A stretch of 43,677 nucleotides of DNA from an uncultured Actinomycetes bacterium (GTDB taxonomy: Bacteria > Actinomycetota > Acidimicrobiia > Acidimicrobiales > Ilumatobacteraceae), in contig CAIQJP010000033.1 of NCBI GenBank assembly GCA_903872155.1, positions 1 to 43,677 on the forward strand, in the 5' to 3' direction. Under the pieces are notes generated by a model. The model was not told the DNA's origin, made no database searches, and worked only from the letters and a program-made list of their open reading frames with translations. Numbering within the stretch: position 1 is the first letter of the stretch; each line of letters starts with the position of its first letter. This document shows positions 25,018 to 32,899 of the stretch, one piece after another. A program made the translations under genes and the position numbers.

Positions 25018-26675
25018 CCACTGTTGCCTCACTGATTCGTGCCAGAAAAGGCGACCAGCATCCTGGATACGTTTTCGAAGGTCGCACCTACACCTGGGAC
25101 GAAGTTGTTTCTGAGTCAGCTGTTCGTGCCTCCATTTTGGACGAACTCATTTCTGGTGATCGCCCGCCACACATCGGAATTCTCTTGGAGAACACCCCGG
25201 ACTACCTCTTTTGGATTGGTGGTGCAGCTCTCGTTGGCGCCTGCGTTGTTGGAATCAACCCGACCCGTCGGGGAAGTGAATTAGAACGCGATATTCAGCA
25301 CACTGATTGTCAGATCATCGTGAGTGACCAGAGTGGCATGGCGCTAATTGACGGCTTACATACCGGAGTTGACAAGAACAAAGTCATCGACGTTGATTCC
25401 ACTCAACACCACGATCAACTTTTGCAACATCGCGACGCAACACTCCCAGCGCACGAACCTGACGAGAACAGCATTCTTTTCTTGCTATTCACATCTGGCT
25501 CAACAAGTGCACCTAAGGCCGTCGTCTGCACCAATCAACGAATGGCCACCGCCAGCGTGCGAGCCGGGCAAATCTACGGAGTGACAGCAGACGAAGTTTG
25601 CTATTGCCCAATGCCACTCTTTCATGGAAATGCATTGATGGCATGTTGGGGGCCAGCACTCGCCGTAGGAGCAACCCTGGTTCTTCGGCGCAAGTTTTCT
25701 GCGAGCAACTTCATGTCCGATATTCGCGCTCATCAATGCACGTATTTCACCTATGTCGGTCGCACGATCGCATACATCCTTGGTCAGCCCATTTCAGATG
25801 AGGATCGAAACAACACCTTGCGTCTCGGATTCGGGACAGAAGCAAGTGCCCTTGACCGCGAACGCTTTCTAGAACGATTTGGCTGTGATCTCGTTGAGGG
25901 TTACGGATCAAGCGAAAGCGTTGTCGCAATCATTCGCACTCCCGACACTCCGGCGAACGCACTCGGCAAAGAGCGAGCCGACATGGCTGGCCAAGTCTGC
26001 ATCGTTGATCCCGACACCAATCGTGAATCCCCGCGCGTTCAGTTTGACGAGTTTGGGGCAATCAGTAACCCCGAATGCATCGGTGAAATCGTCAGCTTGA
26101 GTGGCGGCACGTCATTTGAGGGCTACTACAACAATCAAGAAGCCTCAACCGAACGTGTCCGTAACGGCTGGTATTGGACCGGAGACCTGGGCTACCGAGA
26201 TGACGCTGGGTTCTTCTATTTCGGCGGACGCAGCGCCGATTGGCTACGCGTTGATAGTGAGAACTTTGCTGCTGGTCCCGTTGAAAACATCGTCTCGCGA
26301 TTCCCTGGAGTCGTAATGGCCGCTGTCTACCCCGTGCCCGACCCAACAACCGGCGACATGGTGATGGTGGCGATTGAGATGAATGAAACTGCAGAGTTTT
26401 CACCACACGAGTTTGACGAGTTTCTGTCGCAGCAGCGCGACCTTGGCACCAAATGGTCGCCACAAATTGTTCGAGTGATTGAGGCAATGCCACTGACTGC
26501 GAACAACAAAGTACATAAGCCACCGCTACGTGCGAGTAAATGGTTGACGCCAGACATGCACTATTGGCGATCAGAACGCAATCAGCCTTTGCGACTCATG
26601 AACGAATCTGACAAGCAAGAACTTGCGGCGCGTTTTGCAGCGAATGGCCGAACGCAGATTCTGACCGCGCTCTAA
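25014..26675 (+). CDS. Acyl-CoA synthetase (AMP-forming, FadD17-like)
   Basis: A 553-residue ANL-superfamily ligase. ATP P-loop TSGSTSAPK from Thr160, the A5 motif EGYGSSES, A7 WTGDLGYRD, the hinge region after GRSADW, and catalytic Lys499 in ANNKVHK. The INPTRRGSELERDIQHTDCQ block matches mycobacterial FadD17, a member of the cholesterol gene region. It would activate a carboxylic acid to its CoA thioester at the start of the pathway. It has a paralogue at the other end of the gene group (29068-30765) with the same block; the two probably handle different acids or pathway stages. It is the last gene of the operon starting at 22895. Confidence 0.9.
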   Translation: MTTVASLIRARKGDQHPGYVFEGRTYTWDEVVSESAVRASILDELISGDRPPHIGILLENTPDYLFWIGGAALVGACVVGINPTRRGSELERDIQHTDCQIIVSDQSGMALIDGLHTGVDKNKVIDVDSTQHHDQLLQHRDATLPAHEPDENSILFLLFTSGSTSAPKAVVCTNQRMATASVRAGQIYGVTADEVCYCPMPLFHGNALMACWGPALAVGATLVLRRKFSASNFMSDIRAHQCTYFTYVGRTIAYILGQPISDEDRNNTLRLGFGTEASALDRERFLERFGCDLVEGYGSSESVVAIIRTPDTPANALGKERADMAGQVCIVDPDTNRESPRVQFDEFGAISNPECIGEIVSLSGGTSFEGYYNNQEASTERVRNGWYWTGDLGYRDDAGFFYFGGRSADWLRVDSENFAAGPVENIVSRFPGVVMAAVYPVPDPTTGDMVMVAIEMNETAEFSPHEFDEFLSQQRDLGTKWSPQIVRVIEAMPLTANNKVHKPPLRASKWLTPDMHYWRSERNQPLRLMNESDKQELAARFAANGRTQILTAL

Positions 26676-26684
26676 AGCAGCGAC

Positions 26685-27221
26685 TCAGTTATTTGCTTTC
26701 CAGGTTTGCCATGATTCAAGGCATTCGGGCAACTCTCCCCTGCCCGTTTGATTCAACGGCCAATTCGCATCATCAAGCCCGACTGGCGCGTTCGGCATGG
26801 TGTGTCCGTACCACAGCAAATGCTTGCGACGAGCAAACAACCAATGTCCATCAACGCACTTGTATGTGTCGTGATATTGAATTTGATGGATGATCCAATT
26901 TCCGTCGGCATCTTCAATTTCACCACGGCATGAAACAATTCCAGTTGCGCCGACTTGATCGGCTACATCAATCAAATGATTATTGACTTGCAGAATCACT
27001 CGACCTAGTGAATGCATCTGTCCATCAAAACTTTCTTTCAAAGCCTGCGTTCCCGAAGTTTCACGAGTCACCTTGATATCTGGGATAAACAACGCGGCAA
27101 GATTCTGCGTATCACGAGCACCGTAGAAAATTGCGTACCGACTTGCGAGTTGACGAATTTCCTCTGACGCAATCAGCCAAGCAAGCGGATCACTGTGCCG
27201 TAAGGCGTTCGAGTGACTCAT
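26685..27221 (-). CDS. SnoaL-like / NTF2-fold protein
   Basis: A 178-residue protein of the SnoaL_4/NTF2-like fold: an IRQLASRYAIFYGARDTQNL helix pair, LFIPDIKVTRE, then beta strands with NNHLIDVADQVGATGIVSCR, IIHQIQYHDTYKCVDGHWLF and KHLLWYGH. Relatives include ketosteroid isomerase-like enzymes, ring-hydroxylase beta subunits and the BaiE 7-alpha-dehydratase. Tyr and His (NNHL) occur at places reminiscent of BaiE, but the Asp after the first helix is Gly, so dehydratase function is uncertain. The ATG overlaps the SDR stop (ATGA), so both are made from the operator-B promoter. Confidence 0.83.
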   Translation of the reverse strand: MSHSNALRHSDPLAWLIASEEIRQLASRYAIFYGARDTQNLAALFIPDIKVTRETSGTQALKESFDGQMHSLGRVILQVNNHLIDVADQVGATGIVSCRGEIEDADGNWIIHQIQYHDTYKCVDGHWLFARRKHLLWYGHTMPNAPVGLDDANWPLNQTGRGELPECLESWQTWKANN

Positions 27222-28009
27222 GACTTAGGGCCTCCCGGAAGTGGATGCGGATGAGCGGTTGGTTGTAGTAACGCATCGGTGCCGCCATCAACAAACAAGA
27301 TTTGACCAACGACGTATGACGATTCATCCGATAACAAGAAGGCAACTGCAGATGCGATCTCTTCTGGCTTGCCCCAACGCCCACGCGGAATCGGAATCAT
27401 TTCTAGGGATTTTTTCACGTCTGGCATATCCAACAAAGGACGTGTCATCCCGGTATCAATGACACCAGGGGCAACTGCATTCAAGCGAATCCCCGATTTG
27501 ATCCAATCTGCAGATTGCATGCGCACCCAAAATGCAATCGCCAATTTTCCGGCCGGGTAAGCAATGTATTCATCTCTCACGTTGTGACGTGCGACGACTG
27601 CTTCTTCATCTTCATTGAGATATGCAAATGCTTCTTCCAATGACAACCCCGGAGTCATCGTCGTTGAGTTTGAAGAAATCATGACAACGGCCGGATTCGT
27701 TCCGCGTTCTAACGCTGGTCTCAATCCGTTCGTGATGGCTAAGGTCCCATAAAAGTTGACCCGCACTTTCAATTCATTAGGAGCCGGGTTGCTGACACCA
27801 GCACACGGAACAAGGCCATCCAAGACTCCCCCGCACAGTGCAGTGACTTCATCAACAATGCGTTGCCGATCTGCGGGCTTCGAAAGATCACCGCACACAT
27901 CGGCATCTCGAAGATCGACACCAATCACTCGATGGCCCTGAGCAACGAGTTTTGCCTTTGTTGCAGCACCAATTCCTGACGCCGTTCCTGTGACACAGAT
28001 TGTCCCCAT
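27218..28009 (-). CDS. 3-alpha-hydroxysteroid-dehydrogenase-like SDR
   Basis: A 263-residue SDR (ATG 28009 after GAGGGGC). The N-terminus has CVTGTASGIGAATKAKLVAQ and GVDLRDADVCGDLS, and CAGVSNP replaces NNAG. A ~25-residue helical insert (LSLEEAFAYLNEDEEAVVARH) precedes the active-site YPAGKLA, and the end is GQILFVDGGTDALLQPTAHP. These features, including the insert and the VDGG..A...PT end, match the layout of Comamonas 3-alpha-HSD/carbonyl reductase as I remember it. It would interconvert a ring hydroxyl and ketone using NAD(P). First gene of the two-gene operon with the SnoaL-like gene; divergent from the MDR gene with operator B between. Confidence 0.87.
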   Translation of the reverse strand: MGTICVTGTASGIGAATKAKLVAQGHRVIGVDLRDADVCGDLSKPADRQRIVDEVTALCGGVLDGLVPCAGVSNPAPNELKVRVNFYGTLAITNGLRPALERGTNPAVVMISSNSTTMTPGLSLEEAFAYLNEDEEAVVARHNVRDEYIAYPAGKLAIAFWVRMQSADWIKSGIRLNAVAPGVIDTGMTRPLLDMPDVKKSLEMIPIPRGRWGKPEEIASAVAFLLSDESSYVVGQILFVDGGTDALLQPTAHPHPLPGGPKS

Positions 28010-28035
28010 GACTGCCCCTCAATTCAAATTCCGTT

Positions 28036-28052
28036 TCTGACAGTGTGTCAGA
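28036..28052. promoter_or_regulatory. Operator site B of the island-wide palindrome
   Basis: TCTGACAGTGTGTCAGA, 7-bp arms with a three-base centre, 17 bp in all. It lies in the 79-base divergent gap between the 3-alpha-HSD-like SDR gene and the MDR gene. TTT flanks it on the left as at site A. Confidence 0.82.
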
Positions 28053-28088
28053 TCGTGGGAGTACTTCACGGATCGCTACGGTTGAAGC

Positions 28089-29063
28089 ATGCGTTCCATC
28101 GTTTGCAATCAGTTTGCCCCCCTGTCCGAATTACAGATCGAGGAAAAGCCCGCCCCCGAACTCTTCCCCGGGTCTGTTCGTATTGCCGTCACTGCATGTG
28201 GCGTCAATTTCGTCGATGCACTGTTTGTCCAAGGTAAATACCAAATCAAACCGCCGACACCATTTGTTCCAGGAATGGAAGTTGTTGGTCGCGTGACAGA
28301 GGTTGCTCCAGACATCACCGATGTGGCACTCGGTTCGCGAGTATTCGCCAATGTTGGCCTCGGAGGCTTTAGCTCTGAGGCAGTCGTCTCGGCCAAGCGC
28401 ATCATGCAACTGCCTGACACTCTCTCTGATGGACAGGCCGCAACGTTCATGCAGAGCTACCTCACCGCGTGGTTTGCGCTTGTCGAACGTGCGCATGTTG
28501 AACGCGATAAGCACCTGTTGGTTTTAGGCGCGGGTAGCGGAGTTGGTCTTGGCGCGGTTGATGTCGGTCGAGCACTCGGACTTCGGGTCATCGCCGCTGC
28601 TTCAACTGAAGAAAAGCGCAATCTTGCTCTCGAACGCGGAGCCTTTGCAGTGATTGATTCAACACTGTCGGCAGACGAAGTGAAGGAAGAAGCCAAGCGT
28701 CTCTCTGGTGGCGGTATTGACTACTTGTACGACCCAGTAGGTGGAGACCTCGGAGAAACCTGTTTGCGCGCGCTCACCGACGACGGTCAATATCTGGTGA
28801 TTGGCTTTGTGGCTGGCATTCCAAAACTTCCGGCCAATCAAGTGCTCTTGCGCAATCGTCGAGTCACCGGTGTTGATTGGGGCGGTTGGGCCGGCAAGAA
28901 CCCTGGGCTCAATGATCGGATGCTGGCTGAAGTCATGGAATTGATTGCAGCTGGAGAACTCCGACCCGTTGAGCCTCAGACATACCCGCTTGAACAAGCT
29001 GCTCAAGCGTTACAAGATCTCGAAGATCGAAAAGTTGCGGGAAAAATTGCGTTGATTCCGTAG
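28089..29063 (+). CDS. Zinc-free medium-chain reductase (quinone oxidoreductase / enoyl reductase type)
   Basis: A 324-residue MDR of the NADPH:quinone oxidoreductase (QOR) group. The GroES-like half has GVNFVDALFVQGKYQ and PFVPGMEVVGRV; the Rossmann half has LLVLGAGSGVGLGAVDVGRA, GAFAVIDS, YDPVGGD and LVIGFVAG. The cysteines of zinc-dependent relatives are absent. Such enzymes reduce quinones, enones or enoyl-CoA double bonds with NADPH in the cytoplasm. Control by operator B puts it in the island's pathway. It converges on the second ligase gene with four bases between stops. Which double bond it reduces is unknown. Confidence 0.9.
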   Translation: MRSIVCNQFAPLSELQIEEKPAPELFPGSVRIAVTACGVNFVDALFVQGKYQIKPPTPFVPGMEVVGRVTEVAPDITDVALGSRVFANVGLGGFSSEAVVSAKRIMQLPDTLSDGQAATFMQSYLTAWFALVERAHVERDKHLLVLGAGSGVGLGAVDVGRALGLRVIAAASTEEKRNLALERGAFAVIDSTLSADEVKEEAKRLSGGGIDYLYDPVGGDLGETCLRALTDDGQYLVIGFVAGIPKLPANQVLLRNRRVTGVDWGGWAGKNPGLNDRMLAEVMELIAAGELRPVEPQTYPLEQAAQALQDLEDRKVAGKIALIP

Positions 29064-29067
29064 CAAA

Positions 29068-30765
29068 TCAATCCAGCAATGCGCCACGATTGTTGGCCGC
29101 AAACTTTGCACGGAGCTCAGTTGCTTCAACCCGAGTGAATTGTGAAAAAGCGATTTCCTTGGATGGACGCCACCACAATTGAACATCGTCATTGCGTTCA
29201 ACTTCATGCCAACGTCGAAGAACAAGTTCACGTTTGATCACCTTGTTTGACGGGGTCATCGGGAACTCTTCAACGATCTGAATAAAGCTAGGAATCCATT
29301 TCGGCCCAAGGTCTGGCTGTGCTCGCAAGAACTCGGCGAACTCGCCAATGTCGAATGTCGTACCAGGTTGAACTTGCAGTGCCGCCATCACTCGATCGCC
29401 CATGTCAAAATCTGGGATTCCGTAGACCGCCGCCAAGATGACATCGGGATGACGCATCAAGATTCTTTCGATTGGAGCACCAGCAAAATTCTCGCCATCA
29501 ACGCGCATCCAATCGGCACTTCGACCAGCGAAATAGAAGAAGCCATTCTCATCGCGGTAGGCCAAATCGCCCGTCCAATAAGCGCCATCACGAATACGTT
29601 CGTTATTGGCAGCCGCGTTATTCCAATAACCCTCAAACGTTCCGCCGCCACCGTTCACAATCTCGCCGGTGGCTTCCTCTGAGTTCATTAAGCGACCTTC
29701 AGTGTCAAAGATTGCGCGTGGACACTCTTGATTAGTCGCTGGATCACGAACAGTGATTGTGGCCTGTGCCGCAACACCGAGCGAACCAGTAGGCATATTG
29801 GGAACCCGCACAATTGAAGCACCCGTTTCGGTTTGCCCGTAACCATCTGTGAGTTTGCAGTCGAAGCGTTCGGCGAATCGCAACAAATCAATTTCGGAGC
29901 CCTCATTGCCGAAACCACGGCGCAATGGATTGTCTCGATCGTCTTCGTGTTCGGGAGTTGCCAAGATGTACGTCAACGGCTTACCGACATAATTGAAATA
30001 CGTGGCACCGAACTTACGCACATCGTTGAGAAACTCGCTGGCTGAGAATTTACGGCGCAACGCGATCGTTGATCCGTAAACCAAACTTGGAGCCCAAGCA
30101 GTGAATAACGCATTTGAATGAAACAGTGGCATGCAAATGTACGTCGTATCTTCTGGCGTCAGTGCAATAATCATGTTCATTGACTGAGCCACAAAATTGA
30201 GTCGCTGGTGGCTCGTAATCACTGCCTTGGGCGCACCGCTCGTGCCTGAAGTGAAGAGTAACAAAAACGTGTCAGTCGGATTTACCGGACATTCCTGTGC
30301 AGTGGGCAACGAAGCGCCGATGTAACCCGCCAGTGCTTGCGCGTAATCGTCGGATTCAACAACCATGACGCCACCATCAGCGACACCGAGATCAAGCCCC
30401 TCAAGCAGTTCAACTTGGCTTGATTCAGTCACAACAATTTGACACGAGGTATGAGAGATATCACGAGCAAGTTCGGCACCACGTCGTGTGGGATTGATGC
30501 CAACAATCACCGATCCAGTGACGGCGGCAACCCCCAACCACATGGTGAACTCTGGAGTGTTTTCCAGCAATACTCCAATGTGCGGAGATGAACCCTCTGG
30601 TCGACTTCGCAAAATATCTAGCCACATTGCCGAACGTGACGCGACCCCCGAACACCATTCGCGATACGTCAATGACTCGTCATCAAAGAGAATTGCGACA
30701 TGGTCGTCGGTACTGCGAGCACGGACGTGATCGGCGAAGGTCAGAGCCGGTTTTTCAGAGCTCAC
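29068..30765 (-). CDS. Acyl-CoA synthetase (AMP-forming, FadD17-like), paralogue
   Basis: I chose the GTG at 30765, which overlaps the end of the upstream flavoprotein gene by 11 bases; ATG 30795 would add ten residues of poor similarity to the paralogue. The product is 565 residues: P-loop LLFTSGTSGAPK, DGYGQTETGA, YWTGDLAYRDENG, GRSADWMRVDGENFAG, and the catalytic Lys in TPSNKVIK. The NPTRRGAELARDISHTSCQ block is shared with the ligase at 25014 and with mycobacterial FadD17. It activates a carboxylic acid substrate to acyl-CoA. It is the last gene of the four-gene minus-strand operon beginning with the MFS-LivF fusion. Confidence 0.9.
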   Translation of the reverse strand: MSSEKPALTFADHVRARSTDDHVAILFDDESLTYREWCSGVASRSAMWLDILRSRPEGSSPHIGVLLENTPEFTMWLGVAAVTGSVIVGINPTRRGAELARDISHTSCQIVVTESSQVELLEGLDLGVADGGVMVVESDDYAQALAGYIGASLPTAQECPVNPTDTFLLLFTSGTSGAPKAVITSHQRLNFVAQSMNMIIALTPEDTTYICMPLFHSNALFTAWAPSLVYGSTIALRRKFSASEFLNDVRKFGATYFNYVGKPLTYILATPEHEDDRDNPLRRGFGNEGSEIDLLRFAERFDCKLTDGYGQTETGASIVRVPNMPTGSLGVAAQATITVRDPATNQECPRAIFDTEGRLMNSEEATGEIVNGGGGTFEGYWNNAAANNERIRDGAYWTGDLAYRDENGFFYFAGRSADWMRVDGENFAGAPIERILMRHPDVILAAVYGIPDFDMGDRVMAALQVQPGTTFDIGEFAEFLRAQPDLGPKWIPSFIQIVEEFPMTPSNKVIKRELVLRRWHEVERNDDVQLWWRPSKEIAFSQFTRVEATELRAKFAANNRGALLD

Positions 30766-32872
30766 GAGCAACCTGATTCGCGGTATGTATTGCACCTTCG
30801 ATGTAACCGATGTTCACGGCGTCTCCTACTACTTGAACTCGTATTCCTAGATTGCTGAGCGATTCTGCCAACTGCACATCTGGTTCAACTTGCGATGCGA
30901 TCACAACTGAATCACCACGAACTTCAAATTCGTTTTCTCCACTTCGATAGCGCACCGAAACTTTGTCGATAGAAACCACCACTGCATCGCGAATCAAGGC
31001 AACTCCATGTTTGGTGGCCTTATTTACCGCGGTCCATCGACGAGGCATTGCCATGGGAAGTCCCATATGAGGACCATCTTCCAAGACGGTGACATGTCGA
31101 CCTCGCTCAGCCAGAAACTCTGCGAGTTCAAGGCCGACCAAGCCGCCACCAATGACGACGACGCGCTTGCCTACTGGCATCCAAGTCTTCGAGAGCGTAC
31201 GAATACGATCAGCCGAGTTCAAAAGTCCAAGTGTTCTGCCCGTCGCCACCGCAACCTTCCCGAACGAACCTAGTGAGCGATGATCAGCCCCAGCCTCGCC
31301 GGTGATGACACCACGCAGCGCATCACCCGTGAGCACGTGAGGCAATTCGGCTCCCGGCACATCGGGCAATCCCCGACGCGCTCCAGTAGCCACGATGATT
31401 TCGTCGGCATTCAATGCAACGATGACCTCGCGAGTTGCCTCAGTTGACAACAAGACATCAACATCTAGTCGTTGAATTTCGTGAGTCAGCCAATCAACAA
31501 GCAATTGATTAGCCGGAGTCGTCAACTGCGAGAACCACATGGTTCCTCCAAGTCGAGAGCCCTTCTCAATCAAAGTGACTTTGGCGCCGCGAATTGCCGC
31601 TACTCGCGCGGCTTCCATTCCTGCCGGCCCGCCGCCGATCACGACAACATGTTTTGCCTTAGACATTGGAGCAAGAACAGAAACGCTTTCGTTACACAAT
31701 GCTGGGTTGACCGCGCATTTCGGATTGCCATCAAAGAAGTTTTGTTCAACGCACACGTAGCAGTTGATGCACGGGCGGACAGAACCCCGTTGCCCTTCGC
31801 GAATCTTGTTCACCAGTTCGGCATCGGCCAACAATTGGCGACCCATCGAGACAAAATCGCATTCTCCAAGTGCCAACATCTCATCGGCAATTTCGGGAAG
31901 CATTCGACCAACTGCAATGACCGGAATGGTCACATGCGTCTTGACCGTTTTGGCGTATTCACGATATTGAGCAACTTCAGATGGCAAGGGTCCTTGCGTG
32001 AAATCGGCAAACGGATTGTGCGCATTCGCCGACACGTGAATCGCATCCGCGCCAGCCTCTTCAATGAGCGCTGCTGCTCGCGCCGTCTCTTCTGGAGTCA
32101 GTCCATCTTCCAAACCAAATTCGAACCCATTGACCCGCACGAGAACCGGATAGTCGTCACCAACAACCTGCTTGACAGCCTTGACTACTTCGCAAGTGAG
32201 ACGTGCCCGATTTTCGAGCGAGCCTCCCCACCGATCGTCCCGCTTGTTGTATCCACGCGAAAGAAAGGTTGAAAGCAAGTAGCCGTGTGCCGCATGAATT
32301 TCTATTGCATCAACACCGGCTTGCTGCACACGTCGAGCCGCCTGAGCAAATTGGTCAATGACCCATGCCAGATCATCTTCATCAGCAATCTTGTACGTCG
32401 CCTTCTTTCCCTGCGTCGCGGTTGCCAAGCCCATGATCTCGGACATCGGATTGTCGCGGAGAGCAGACAGATCTGGCTTGCCCTCCAACAACGACGGGAC
32501 TAACTGCGGGCGTCCATCTGCGGTGTCCACACTGGCCGTCTTGCCGTGATGACACAACTGCATGCACAGTTTTCCACCAACAGCATGAACCGAGTCGGCG
32601 AGTCGTTTGATTCCCGGAATGAACTTGTCATCGGAGAAAGCAGGCTGATGCCGACTCGTTGCCCCAACTGGCCAGGCAACAGCCCCGGTGCCGGTGATAA
32701 CCATGGCAGTGCCGCCCGCGGCTCGAGCGGTGTAATGCGCAATTTCACCGTCACTGATTTCACCTTCGACGCAAAGATTCATATCCATCGCTGGAAGGAA
32801 CACACGATTGCTCAGATCAAGACCCGCAATCCGACCAGGAGCAAGAAGAGCACTGAAATTTGCGGTAGACAT
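30755..32872 (-). CDS. Old-yellow-enzyme/2,4-dienoyl-CoA-reductase-type flavoprotein (FadH/BaiCD/BaiH family)
   Basis: A 705-residue protein from ATG 32872. Residues 1-~360 are an FMN TIM barrel (NRVFLPAMDMNL, HHGKTA, HAAHGYLLSTFLS, SMGRQLLAD). The 4Fe-4S cluster ligands are Cys368, Cys371, Cys374 and Cys386 in CINCYVC...C. Residues ~400-705 form the FAD/NAD(P) domain with VVVIGGGPAGMEAARVAA and a second VVIGGGLVGLELAEFLAERG. This is the full three-cofactor form of 2,4-dienoyl-CoA reductase; BaiCD and BaiH of bile-acid metabolism, enoate reductases and trimethylamine dehydrogenase share it. It would move a hydride to or from a conjugated double bond. Co-transcribed with the transporter genes upstream and the ligase gene downstream, which links uptake with catabolism. 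Confidence 0.92.
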   Translation of the reverse strand: MSTANFSALLAPGRIAGLDLSNRVFLPAMDMNLCVEGEISDGEIAHYTARAAGGTAMVITGTGAVAWPVGATSRHQPAFSDDKFIPGIKRLADSVHAVGGKLCMQLCHHGKTASVDTADGRPQLVPSLLEGKPDLSALRDNPMSEIMGLATATQGKKATYKIADEDDLAWVIDQFAQAARRVQQAGVDAIEIHAAHGYLLSTFLSRGYNKRDDRWGGSLENRARLTCEVVKAVKQVVGDDYPVLVRVNGFEFGLEDGLTPEETARAAALIEEAGADAIHVSANAHNPFADFTQGPLPSEVAQYREYAKTVKTHVTIPVIAVGRMLPEIADEMLALGECDFVSMGRQLLADAELVNKIREGQRGSVRPCINCYVCVEQNFFDGNPKCAVNPALCNESVSVLAPMSKAKHVVVIGGGPAGMEAARVAAIRGAKVTLIEKGSRLGGTMWFSQLTTPANQLLVDWLTHEIQRLDVDVLLSTEATREVIVALNADEIIVATGARRGLPDVPGAELPHVLTGDALRGVITGEAGADHRSLGSFGKVAVATGRTLGLLNSADRIRTLSKTWMPVGKRVVVIGGGLVGLELAEFLAERGRHVTVLEDGPHMGLPMAMPRRWTAVNKATKHGVALIRDAVVVSIDKVSVRYRSGENEFEVRGDSVVIASQVEPDVQLAESLSNLGIRVQVVGDAVNIGYIEGAIHTANQVAREL

Positions 32873-32899
32873 CAATCGATCTTTCGCTGACTGCTGGTT

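Noticed and set aside
31472-32272. A 266-codon open frame antisense to the flavoprotein gene
   Set aside because: It mirrors a strongly supported 705-residue enzyme, has low-complexity His/Arg/Cys-rich composition and no family motif.
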